Source: Desulfobacterales bacterium
GTDB lineage: Bacteria > Desulfobacterota > Desulfobacteria > Desulfobacterales > JAEINQ01
NCBI GenBank assembly: GCA_016342285.1
Contig: JAEINQ010000064.1
Span: forward strand, 1 to 38,662
Reading direction: 5' to 3'
DNA: 38,662 nucleotides
A program made the translations under genes and the position numbers. Below the pieces are notes generated by a model that saw nothing but the letters and a program-made list of their open reading frames with translations, did not search any database and was not told the origin of the DNA. The first letter of the stretch is position 1, and each line of letters opens with the position of its first letter. Positions 7,050-14,851 of the stretch are shown here, in pieces.

Positions 7050-8225
7050 TTAGCGCCGCACCACCACGGCCACGGCCTCGCCGCCGCCGAGGCACAGCGA
7101 TGCCAGGCCCGTCTTTTTCTTCTGCCGGATCATTTCATGGATCAAGGTGACCAGGACCCGGCAGCCGCTGGCACCGATGGGGTGGCCCAGGGCCACGGCA
7201 CCCCCGTTGACATTAACCCTGGCCGGATCCAGGCCCAGTTCCTTTAAGACCGCCACCGTCGATCCGGAAAAGGCCTCGTTGACTTCGTAAAGGTCGATGT
7301 CATCCAGTCCCAATCCTTCTTTTTTCAGGCATTTGGGGATGGCCCCGATGGGCGCCACCAGAACGTATTTCATGTCGACGCCGTAGGAGGCCTGGGCGCC
7401 GACGGTGGCCAGCACGGTGCACCCCAAGGCCTCGGCCGTTTCCCTGGCCATGACCACCACGGCGGCGGCGCCGTCGCTGATGATCGAGGCGTTGCCGGCG
7501 GTGCCGACGCCGTTTTTGGCAAAGGCCGGCCGCATGGCGGCCAGGGCCTCATAGGGGGTCGGCCGTGGGCATTCGTCCCGGTCAAATATCAGCGGATCGC
7601 CTTTTCGGCGGGGAATCTCCACGGGCACGATCTCGTCGGCAAAGGTGCCATTTTCCACTGCCTCCATGGCCCGGGCGTAGGACTGGGCCGCGTAACGGTC
7701 CTGGTCCTCGCGGGAGACGGCGTATTTTTCCGAACACAACTCGTTGGACATGCCCATGTGAAAATCGTTAACGATGTCCCACAGGCCGTCGTGGACCATG
7801 TGGTCTTGTAGCTGGCCGGGGCCCATGCGATAACCGAACCGGGCTTTTTCCAGGTAATAGGGAGCCTGGGTCATACATTCCATGCCGCCGGCCACCACCA
7901 CGTCCGCGTCTCCGGTGCCAATGGCCTGGGCCGCCAGCATGACGGTCTTTAAGGCCGAACCGCAGACTTTGTTGATGGTCAGACATTCGGCCGCCCAGGG
8001 CATGCCGGCCAGAACGGCTGCCTGTTTGGCCGGATTTTGTCCGTACCCGCAGGGCAGGACCTGGCCCATGATGACTTCTTCAACGGCCGATTTGTCGATG
8101 CCGGCCCGTTTCACGGCCTCTTCGATGACAATGGCGCCCAGATGGGTGGCGCCGATGGTTTTCAGCGCGCCATCGAAGGCCCCCAGGGGGGTTCGCACGG
8201 CGCTGACGATGACGGCTTCTCTCAT
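7050..8225 (-). CDS. Acetyl-CoA C-acetyltransferase (thiolase)
   Basis: This is a 391-residue biosynthetic-type thiolase that would cleave acetoacetyl-CoA into two acetyl-CoA, or run in reverse. The acyl-accepting Cys is C88 in INKVCGSALK. GGMECMTQAP follows, then the catalytic His in NGGAVALGHPIGASG near residue 347 and the second Cys in SLCLGGGEAVAV near residue 377. Length and motifs are those of acetoacetyl-CoA thiolases. A GCGAGGAG ribosome-binding site precedes the ATG. It follows icmF, with a REP-like inverted pair in the 195-base gap, and comes before the dehydrogenase gene and the 9-bp array. Confidence 0.93.
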   Translation of the reverse strand: MREAVIVSAVRTPLGAFDGALKTIGATHLGAIVIEEAVKRAGIDKSAVEEVIMGQVLPCGYGQNPAKQAAVLAGMPWAAECLTINKVCGSALKTVMLAAQAIGTGDADVVVAGGMECMTQAPYYLEKARFGYRMGPGQLQDHMVHDGLWDIVNDFHMGMSNELCSEKYAVSREDQDRYAAQSYARAMEAVENGTFADEIVPVEIPRRKGDPLIFDRDECPRPTPYEALAAMRPAFAKNGVGTAGNASIISDGAAAVVVMARETAEALGCTVLATVGAQASYGVDMKYVLVAPIGAIPKCLKKEGLGLDDIDLYEVNEAFSGSTVAVLKELGLDPARVNVNGGAVALGHPIGASGCRVLVTLIHEMIRQKKKTGLASLCLGGGEAVAVVVRR

Positions 8226-8285
8226 TTTCTACTCCTCGCTCTTGGTTGCAGTCTATCGATAAGGACAAATTAATATAATTTATGG

Positions 8286-8384
8286 GTAGGAGCGGCATCC
8301 CTGCCGCGATCCATTGGATTACCAACGGTCAGCCCTCGCGGCTGGTCCCTTTAAACTGCAGGGATGCAGGCAAAAGCCGCTCCT
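8286..8384. repeat. REP-like inverted pair (GTAGGAGCGGC type)
   Basis: GTAGGAGCGGCATCCCTGCC at 8286-8305 starts a unit ending CGCGAT, and a rearranged inverted copy lies at 8358-8384 (GCAGGGATGC, then GCCGCTCCT). The unit looks like the REP sequences best known from Pseudomonas and Xanthomonas, where pairs form BIME-like structures moved by RAYT transposases. The pair fills the icmF-thiolase gap and would form a hairpin in the mRNA. Likeness is judged by eye, and no RAYT gene is in the window. Confidence 0.6.
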
Positions 8385-8420
8385 CCCCCCATTGGCAAGG
8401 GGGCACGATCCGGCCCGTCT

Positions 8421-11400
8421 TTACATATTTCGTCGGTACTGACCACCGACATTGTAGAGTGCCCGGGTGATCTGCCCGAGGCTGCACGAACGCACGGTCT
8501 CCATGAGTTCGGCGAAGATGTTCTCCCCGGCCAGGGCTTTTCGCTGGAGTCGTTCCAGTGACTCGGGGGCCTGATCGGCGTGTTTATTGTGAAATTCGGC
8601 CAGGCGACTGAGTTGGGACTCCTTTTCCTCTTCGGTGGAACGGGCCAGGTCGACGCAGGCCATCCCTTCGCTGAAGTCATCGCCATCGGCATGGGGGTCG
8701 CGGAAGGTGTTGACGCCGACGATGGGGTATTCGCCCGTGTGCTTGAGGATTTCGTAGTAGATGGACTCATCCTGAATTTTGCTGCGCTGGTAGCCGGTCT
8801 CCATGGCACCCAGCACGCCGCCGCGTTCGGTGATCCGGTCGAATTCCATGAGCACCGCCTCTTCTACCAGGTCGGTGAGCTCTTCCACGATGAAACTGCC
8901 CTGAAGGGGGTTCTCGTTCTTGGCCAGACCCCATTCACGGTTGATGATGAGCTGAATGGCCAGGGCGCGGCGAACCGATTCCTCGGTGGGGGTGGTGATG
9001 GCCTCGTCAAAGGCATTGGTGTGCAGGGAGTTGCAGTTGTCGTAGATGGCACACAGGCCTTGTAAGGTGGTCCGGATGTCGTTGAACTGGATGTCCTGGC
9101 TGTGAAGGGAGCGGCCCGAGGTCTGAATATGGTACTTGAGCATCTGGGACCGGGTGGAGGCACCGTATCTTTCCCGAAGGGCCACGGACCAGATGCGGCG
9201 GGCCACACGCCCGATCACCGTGTATTCCGGATCCATGCCGTTGGAAAAGAAAAAGGAGAGGTTGGGGCCGAAGCTGTCCAGGGGCATGCCCCTGGAGAGG
9301 TAGTATTCCAGATAGGTAAACCCATTGGCCAGGGTAAAGGCCAACTGGCTGATGGGGTTGGCCCCGGCTTCGGCGATGTGGTAGCCGGAAATGGATACCG
9401 AGTAGAAGTTGCGGACATGGTTTTCGCTGAAGTATTCCTGAATATCACCCATCATCTTCAGGGCGAAATCGATGGAGAAGATGCAGGTGTTCTGGCCCTG
9501 GTCCTCCTTTAGGATATCTGCCTGGACCGTGCCCCGGACTTCGGACAGGGCCCGGGCGCGGATGTCGCGATGCTCGGCCTCGTCGGGCGTCCGGCCGGTG
9601 TCGGCCGTGAACCGGTCCACCTGCTGGTCGATGGCGGCATTGAGGAACATGGCCAGCATCAGAGGGGCCGGGCCGTTGATGGTCATGGAAACCGAGGTGG
9701 AGGGGGCGCACAGGTCGAACCCATCGTAGAGGGTCTTGACGTCCTCTAAGGAGCAAACGCTCACGCCGGAGTTGCCCACCTTGCCGAAAATATCCGGGCG
9801 CCGGTCCGGGTCGCAGCCGTAGAGGGTGACCGAGTCAAAGGCCGTGGAGAGCCGCTTGGCATCGGAACCGGCCGACAGCAGCTTGAAGCGACGGTTGGTG
9901 CGGGCCGGATCTCCTTCGCCGGCGAACATGCGGGTGGGGTCTTCGCCCACCCGTTTCATGGGAAAGACGCCGGCGGTGTAAGGGAAGTACCCCGGCAGGT
10001 TCTCCCGGCGCATCCATCGATAGATCTCCCCGGGATCCTTGAATTTGGGCAGGCTGATCTTGGGAATCTTCTGCCTGGAGAGCGATTCGCTGAACAGGGG
10101 AACACGGATTTCCCGGCCGCGCACCTCATAGACCAGTTCATCCCCGCTGTAGGCGTTGCGGATGGTTTCCCACTGCTTTAACAGCCCGGCGGTCTCGCTG
10201 GCCACTTCCTGGCGTGCTGTTTCCTGTTCGGCACGCAGTCTTTCGACCAGTGTGGCCGTATCGCCTGACAGTTCGGCGGTGAAGGCGGCCATGGCCCCCT
10301 CGATATGCCAGACCTGTCTCAGCGCGTCGGCCTGATCTTCGGTTTTTTTGTGGTAGGACCGGACCGTGTCGGCGATTTCGGCCAGATACCGGGTCCGCTC
10401 GGGTGGAATGATGATGGTTTTGCTGGTGGAAACCTTGGTTGCCGGACGCGGCAGGTGGCTGGTAAAGGTCACGCCGGTCTTCCGGCCGACAACGTCTAAT
10501 ACCTCGTGGTAAAAGGCTGTGACCCCGTCGTCGTTGAATTTTGATGCGATGGTGCCAAAGACCGGCATTTCCTCAGGCGGCTTTTCCCATTGGTTACGGT
10601 TTCGCTGGACCTGTTTGCACACGTCTCGCACCGCGTCCTCGCCGCCGCGTTTTTCAAACTTGTTCACTACCACGATGTCGGCAAAATCGAGCATGTCGAT
10701 CTTTTCCAACTGCGAGGCGGCGCCGAACTCGGCTGTCATGACGTAGATGGATATGTCTACCAGATCGATGATATGGCTGTCCCCCTGGCCGATGCCGGCG
10801 GTTTCGGCGATGACGATGTCATAGCCGGCTGCCTTGGCCACGTCGATGCAGTCGGACAAGGATTCGGGAATTTCCGCATGGGAGCGCCGGGTGGCCAGTG
10901 AGCGCATGTAGACCCGGTCGGTATTGATGGCGTTCATGCGGATGCGGTCGCCCAGAAGGGCGCCGCCGGTCTTTCGCCGGGAGGGATCGGCGCTGATGAT
11001 GGCCACCCGGATCTCGCCCAGGTCGTGAAGCAGTCGCAGGATCAATTCGTCGGTGAGCGACGATTTGCCTGACCCGCCCGTGCCGGTGATGCCGATGACC
11101 GGCACCGGACGATCGCCGATTTTCGCCCGAAGTGCGTTCCTGAGCTTTTCCAGGTGACCGATTTCAAGGGCCTGAGCCTGTTCCACCGTGGTGATCAGAT
11201 TGGCCACGGCGAGTCGGTTCCCGGTGTGGAGATCGGAGAGGTCGACGGTACCCGGCGCGATCCGGGAGTAGTCCATGGTCTCAACCATATGGTTGATAAT
11301 CCCCTGAAGACCCCACTTCGCCCCGTCTTCCGGCGAGTAGATCTTGGTCACGCCGTAGGCTTCCAGCTCTTGGATTTCCTCGGGTACGATGACCCCGCCG

Positions 11401-11705
11401 CCGCCGCCAAAGACCATGATGTGCCCGGCCCCGTATTCCCGCAGCAGATCGATTATGTACTTGAAGAATTCCATATGGCCGCCCTGGTAACTGGATATGG
11501 CGATGCCTTGGGCGTCTTCTTCCACAGCGGCCTCCACGATCTCCTGGACCGACCGGTTGTGTCCGATATGGATCACCTCCACACCGGTTCCCTGAAGGAT
11601 TCGGCGAAAAATGTTGATGGATGCATCATGGCCGTCGAACAGGGATGTGGCCGTGACCACCCGGACATTGTGTTTCGGTTGATATACATCGACTTCGGCA
11701 CTCAT
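8421..11705 (-). CDS. icmF: Fused isobutyryl-CoA mutase (B12 domain + G-protein chaperone + mutase)
   Basis: This 1094-residue protein has the IcmF layout. A B12-binding domain (residues 15-145) carries the cobalt-ligand motif DGHD, with H26 as lower ligand. A MeaB-like GTPase (about 200-410) has P-loop GITGTGGSGKSS, and a linker leads to the mutase barrel (about 550-1090). It interconverts isobutyryl-CoA and n-butyryl-CoA with adenosylcobalamin; the GTPase domain guards cofactor loading. Two substrate-setting positions fit this reaction and not methylmalonyl-CoA: F594 (MFAGEG) and Q738 (GQNT), where methylmalonyl-CoA mutases carry Tyr and Arg. AAGGAGG precedes the ATG. It is the first enzyme gene of the leftward cluster after tetR. 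Confidence 0.95.
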   Translation of the reverse strand: MSAEVDVYQPKHNVRVVTATSLFDGHDASINIFRRILQGTGVEVIHIGHNRSVQEIVEAAVEEDAQGIAISSYQGGHMEFFKYIIDLLREYGAGHIMVFGGGGGVIVPEEIQELEAYGVTKIYSPEDGAKWGLQGIINHMVETMDYSRIAPGTVDLSDLHTGNRLAVANLITTVEQAQALEIGHLEKLRNALRAKIGDRPVPVIGITGTGGSGKSSLTDELILRLLHDLGEIRVAIISADPSRRKTGGALLGDRIRMNAINTDRVYMRSLATRRSHAEIPESLSDCIDVAKAAGYDIVIAETAGIGQGDSHIIDLVDISIYVMTAEFGAASQLEKIDMLDFADIVVVNKFEKRGGEDAVRDVCKQVQRNRNQWEKPPEEMPVFGTIASKFNDDGVTAFYHEVLDVVGRKTGVTFTSHLPRPATKVSTSKTIIIPPERTRYLAEIADTVRSYHKKTEDQADALRQVWHIEGAMAAFTAELSGDTATLVERLRAEQETARQEVASETAGLLKQWETIRNAYSGDELVYEVRGREIRVPLFSESLSRQKIPKISLPKFKDPGEIYRWMRRENLPGYFPYTAGVFPMKRVGEDPTRMFAGEGDPARTNRRFKLLSAGSDAKRLSTAFDSVTLYGCDPDRRPDIFGKVGNSGVSVCSLEDVKTLYDGFDLCAPSTSVSMTINGPAPLMLAMFLNAAIDQQVDRFTADTGRTPDEAEHRDIRARALSEVRGTVQADILKEDQGQNTCIFSIDFALKMMGDIQEYFSENHVRNFYSVSISGYHIAEAGANPISQLAFTLANGFTYLEYYLSRGMPLDSFGPNLSFFFSNGMDPEYTVIGRVARRIWSVALRERYGASTRSQMLKYHIQTSGRSLHSQDIQFNDIRTTLQGLCAIYDNCNSLHTNAFDEAITTPTEESVRRALAIQLIINREWGLAKNENPLQGSFIVEELTDLVEEAVLMEFDRITERGGVLGAMETGYQRSKIQDESIYYEILKHTGEYPIVGVNTFRDPHADGDDFSEGMACVDLARSTEEEKESQLSRLAEFHNKHADQAPESLERLQRKALAGENIFAELMETVRSCSLGQITRALYNVGGQYRRNM

Positions 11706-11713
11706 GGGGCCTC

Positions 11714-11980
11714 CTTCAATTCGGAATTGGAATATTCGCCCTTCGGACGTGGCCAGAGTTCGTTGGCTATGCCGATCAATCCTGAATCCAGTGTCGAGTG
11801 ACCTAAAGTGATCTATAGTGACTAAATTTAAGGAATTCTGCCATTTTTTAAAAAGATGGAGCGGAGCGACTCCGACACTTTAGCTCACTCGTAATTTTAG
11901 TCACTATAGTCACTGTCTTCACTTGCCCTGTGCTCCGTTTCAAGGCGGGTCACAAAGCCCGGTCCTTCGGGCCGGGATTA
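11714..11980. repeat. Modular extragenic repeat, copy C (best-preserved)
   Basis: The left cap (CTTCAATTC, GG..GGAAT, a hairpin ending CGTGGCCAGAGT, then TTGGCTATGCCG) covers 11714-11776 and abuts the icmF ribosome-binding site. Arms made of AGTGA/CTATAG words are at 11797-11818 and 11909-11931 and are complementary. Between them at about 11831-11874 lies the core, GGAATTCTGCCA, a TTTTTTAAAAAG stretch, then GGAGCGGAGCGACTCC. The right cap (CAAAGCCCGGTCC, then GGGCCGGGATT) at 11953-11979 overlaps the last codons of the tetR gene. Confidence 0.75.
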
Positions 11981-12615
11981 TTGTCTATCAGTCCGAGAAT
12001 GAACCGGGTCTGGAGGTTGATGTAGTCTTCGATGCTGTAGTGACGCGCCAAAAACCACCGGCGGAAGGTCCACATATGCCCCATTACGGTCAGGTTGTGG
12101 GCTGCCAGCTCCATGAGGGAGGGATCCATCCGGGGCAGGTCGCCGGCGGCACTGAGCCGTGCCAGAACCTCCATGAAGATGCCGGTGATGCGGACCTCGT
12201 TTTCCAGTACCCGCTTGCGCCACTGGGACGGCAGGGTTCGGGTTTCCTGGTAGATGAGCAGGATGTGGTCGCTCATGCGGTGGCAGACCATGAAGTATTC
12301 CCGAAGAACCTCGGCCAGCGCGTCTTTGCCCCCGGAGGCCCGATTCAGGGCCTCGGTCACGCCCCGTTCCATTTCTTCGTGGATGGCGTCGCAGACCAGG
12401 TAGAGCACATCCTCCTTTTTTCGGACATACTCGTAGAGGCTGCCGATGGATACCCCGGCGGTTCGGGCGATCTCCCGGGTGGTGGTCCGATGAAACCCCT
12501 TGTCGATGAACAGCTGGACGGCGGCGTCCACGATCTGACGGCGCCGGCGATCCACCAGGTCGGGATTCTTAACTTGTGTCTGGACGTCTCTGGTTCGTTT
12601 CGCCGGGGATCTCAT
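11950..12615 (-). CDS. TetR/AcrR-family transcriptional regulator
   Basis: This 221-residue TetR repressor has its N-terminal HTH at about residues 27-72 (RRQIVDAAVQLFIDKGFHRTT through GVSIGSLYEYVRKKEDVLY) and a helical ligand domain after it. Acyl-CoA-type ligands are common for TetR regulators next to beta-oxidation genes. It is upstream of and co-directional with icmF. Its promoter region contains a palindrome centred on CGAGCGCTCG (12711-12720). The last ten codons (NNPGPKDRAL) and the stop coincide with the right cap of the modular repeat, so the native C-terminus may have been replaced or extended by the repeat. Confidence 0.9.
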   Translation of the reverse strand: MRSPAKRTRDVQTQVKNPDLVDRRRRQIVDAAVQLFIDKGFHRTTTREIARTAGVSIGSLYEYVRKKEDVLYLVCDAIHEEMERGVTEALNRASGGKDALAEVLREYFMVCHRMSDHILLIYQETRTLPSQWRKRVLENEVRITGIFMEVLARLSAAGDLPRMDPSLMELAAHNLTVMGHMWTFRRWFLARHYSIEDYINLQTRFILGLIDNNPGPKDRAL

Positions 12616-12707
12616 GGGGTATTTGATCGGCCTTATTGTCTATAATAATCTGAAATTAAATGTAATATTGGCCTTTATCGGGGCGTGATCCAGACAATAC
12701 ATAATCT

Positions 12708-12723
12708 GAACGAGCGCTCGGTC
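12708..12723. promoter_or_regulatory. TetR-type operator palindrome
   Basis: GAACGAGCGCTCGGTC has a perfect 10-base palindromic centre (CGAGCGCTCG). It lies 93 bases upstream of the leftward tetR start and 184 bases upstream of the rightward gene at 12907. Palindromes of this form are typical for TetR repressors of fatty-acid genes. The divergent position would let one site serve both directions. The rest of 12616-12906 is AT-rich near tetR and otherwise unremarkable. Confidence 0.55.
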
Positions 12724-12906
12724 ATAATTAGCATGGCCGAATTTTGCCTGTCAATAACAATTTCTTTCCAAAAGCCCGGAAAGACATTTATGACGGCCGG
12801 CCATTTTACCGGGTGCCGGTCTCTGACCTTGACCTCGTTTATTCTGCCGGTGTAAGGATCGCATTATCGACGATATCCCGAGGCGGTCGATCCGGAGAGT
12901 CCCCCC

Positions 12907-14841
12907 ATGGATACAGACGCGATCATAGACGTTTTGATGCGCACCGATCCCTTTGAAATGCTCCCGTCGGCGGTGCTCGCCGAACTGGGCCCTGGGGTCC
13001 GTGTGCTCACTTTTTTGCCGGACACCTATATCTTCAGGCAGGGGGAGGCGAGCCTGGATTGCCTGCTGGTAGTGGTGGAAGGCATGGTGGAAATCACCGT
13101 AACCAACGACCTGGGCGAGGAGTCCGTGGTGGGCCTGCGACGCCTTTACGACTTTTTCGGCGAAACCGTCGTGCTCAGCCGTCAGCGATACCCCGGATCG
13201 GCCCGGGCCAAAGATCGGGTGACCTGTCTGGCTGTCGGCCAGCAGGATCTGGAGCGGATCATCTACGGTCACCCGGAATTTTCGGGATTTTTCAATACCC
13301 TGCTGGCCGAACGCATGCGGCTGCTCTACGAACAGGTGGTGGCCGATCAGGCGGCCGAAGTCTGCACCGGGGCCGATGCCCCCCTTTTTCGAAAGCGGGT
13401 CAGCCAGGTCATGACCACGCCGGTGGTGACCTGCGGCGAATCCGATACGGCGGCCGGGGCCGCCCGCATCATGGCGGCCGGGGATATCGGCGCCGTGGTG
13501 GTGACCGATGCCCGGGGCCGGCCCCGGGGGATCGTTACGGAAAAAGGCCTGGTTCGGACGCTCATCGCCGATGGCCGCTACTCGGTGGCGGACTGCCCGG
13601 TCACTCGGGTTATGTACAGCGAACCCCTGGAGATCGCTCCCGAATCCTTTCTCGGCCAGGCCCTGGCCACCATGATCCGCAGCCGGTGCCGGCACCTGCT
13701 GGTCACCGAGCGGACAATGCCCGTCGGCATGGTGACCTTGGGAGACCTGATGCGGGCACGCAGCACCGCTACCGTGCTGCTGGCCCGTGACATCGACGGC
13801 CAGCGGTCGCTGACCGGTCTGGCTGAGATCGGCCGTCGGGCCGACGCCATGCTGGAGACCCTGATGGCCGAGGGCGTTCCCGTGGCTGATGTGCTTGAGG
13901 TCATGGGGAGGCTGCACGACCGGGTGACCCGTCAGACGATTCGGCTCTGCGAAGAGAAGCTGCAGCGCCAGGGATACGGCACCCCTCCCGTCGACTACTG
14001 CTGGATTAACATGGGCTCGGCCGCCCGTCGGGAGCAGACCCTGAGAACCGACCAGGACAACGCCATCATCACCGCCGATCCAACACCGGAGCAGGCCGAG
14101 GCGGTGGCGCATTATTTTGCCCACCTGGCCGATGAGGCGGTCGAAGCCCTGGCCCAGTGCGGTTTTGAAAAATGCACCGGCAATGTCATGGCCTCCAATC
14201 CCCGGTGGCGCCGCTCCCTGACGCGGTGGTGCGCGGCCCTGGACAAATGGGTGGGCTCGTCAGACCCCGAAGACGTCCGGACCCTGACCATTTTGCTCGA
14301 CTTTCGGCCGATCTGGGGAAACCGTGCCCTGGCCGAGCGGTTTCGGCAAAAGGTTTTTGCCGCATTCGGCGATTCGATCGGCAGTGGCCATGTGCTGGCC
14401 CGCGACGATCGCTCCGGAAACATTCCCATCGGTTTTCTGGGCAGCATCATCACCGAAAAGAGCGGTCCCCACAAGGACCAGCTTAACCTCAAAACCGGCG
14501 GTATGGTGCACATGGTCAATGCCGCACGTATTCTTGCCGTGGACAGTGCCATCTCAGAGCCTTCCACCCTGGGCCGTCTGGAAGCCCTGGCCAAACAGGG
14601 GGTTCTTGATGCCGAGGACGCCGGTCTGTTTAAAACGAGTTTCGAGACCCTGATGCTGTTCAAGATCCAGGAAAACCTCAGGCAAAAAGGAGCGGGCGGT
14701 TTGCCGGACAACCATATTACCCCGAGCCGACTGGATAAACGTCAGCGGATGCTCCTAAGAGACGCCCTGTCCGGCGTGGCCCGCTTTCAGAAGCTGATCG
14801 TGCAGCGGTTCAGCCCTTTCTGGCTGAACTTTTTCGGATAG
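12907..14841 (+). CDS. cNMP-binding / CBS-pair / DUF294 nucleotidyltransferase-like signalling protein
   Basis: This 644-residue multidomain protein has four parts. Residues 1-125 form a cyclic-nucleotide-binding-like domain (FRQGEASLDCLLVVVEG, FFGETVVL). Residues 163-285 form two CBS motifs (VMTTPVVTC, VMYSEPLEIAP), which usually bind adenosyl compounds. Residues 300-440 form a DUF294 nucleotidyltransferase-like domain with GSAARREQ at 370-377 and the metal-binding TDQD at 381-384. A DUF294 C-terminal helical domain completes it. In other bacteria such proteins occur beside SSS carboxylate symporters and kinases, and that is the context here. The nucleotidyltransferase residues look intact, but the modified target is unknown. 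The kinase gene follows after ten bases. Confidence 0.9.
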   Translation: MDTDAIIDVLMRTDPFEMLPSAVLAELGPGVRVLTFLPDTYIFRQGEASLDCLLVVVEGMVEITVTNDLGEESVVGLRRLYDFFGETVVLSRQRYPGSARAKDRVTCLAVGQQDLERIIYGHPEFSGFFNTLLAERMRLLYEQVVADQAAEVCTGADAPLFRKRVSQVMTTPVVTCGESDTAAGAARIMAAGDIGAVVVTDARGRPRGIVTEKGLVRTLIADGRYSVADCPVTRVMYSEPLEIAPESFLGQALATMIRSRCRHLLVTERTMPVGMVTLGDLMRARSTATVLLARDIDGQRSLTGLAEIGRRADAMLETLMAEGVPVADVLEVMGRLHDRVTRQTIRLCEEKLQRQGYGTPPVDYCWINMGSAARREQTLRTDQDNAIITADPTPEQAEAVAHYFAHLADEAVEALAQCGFEKCTGNVMASNPRWRRSLTRWCAALDKWVGSSDPEDVRTLTILLDFRPIWGNRALAERFRQKVFAAFGDSIGSGHVLARDDRSGNIPIGFLGSIITEKSGPHKDQLNLKTGGMVHMVNAARILAVDSAISEPSTLGRLEALAKQGVLDAEDAGLFKTSFETLMLFKIQENLRQKGAGGLPDNHITPSRLDKRQRMLLRDALSGVARFQKLIVQRFSPFWLNFFG

Positions 14842-14851
14842 GAACCGCGCT

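Noticed and set aside
8421..11705. Methylmalonyl-CoA mutase
   Set aside because: The domain order (B12, GTPase, mutase in one chain) and residues F594 and Q738 are those of IcmF; methylmalonyl-CoA mutases have Tyr and Arg there.
12751..14124. A long leftward open frame opposite the CBS/DUF294 gene
   Set aside because: The sense strand carries clear CBS and nucleotidyltransferase motifs; the antisense product is a low-complexity Gly/His/Gln sequence.
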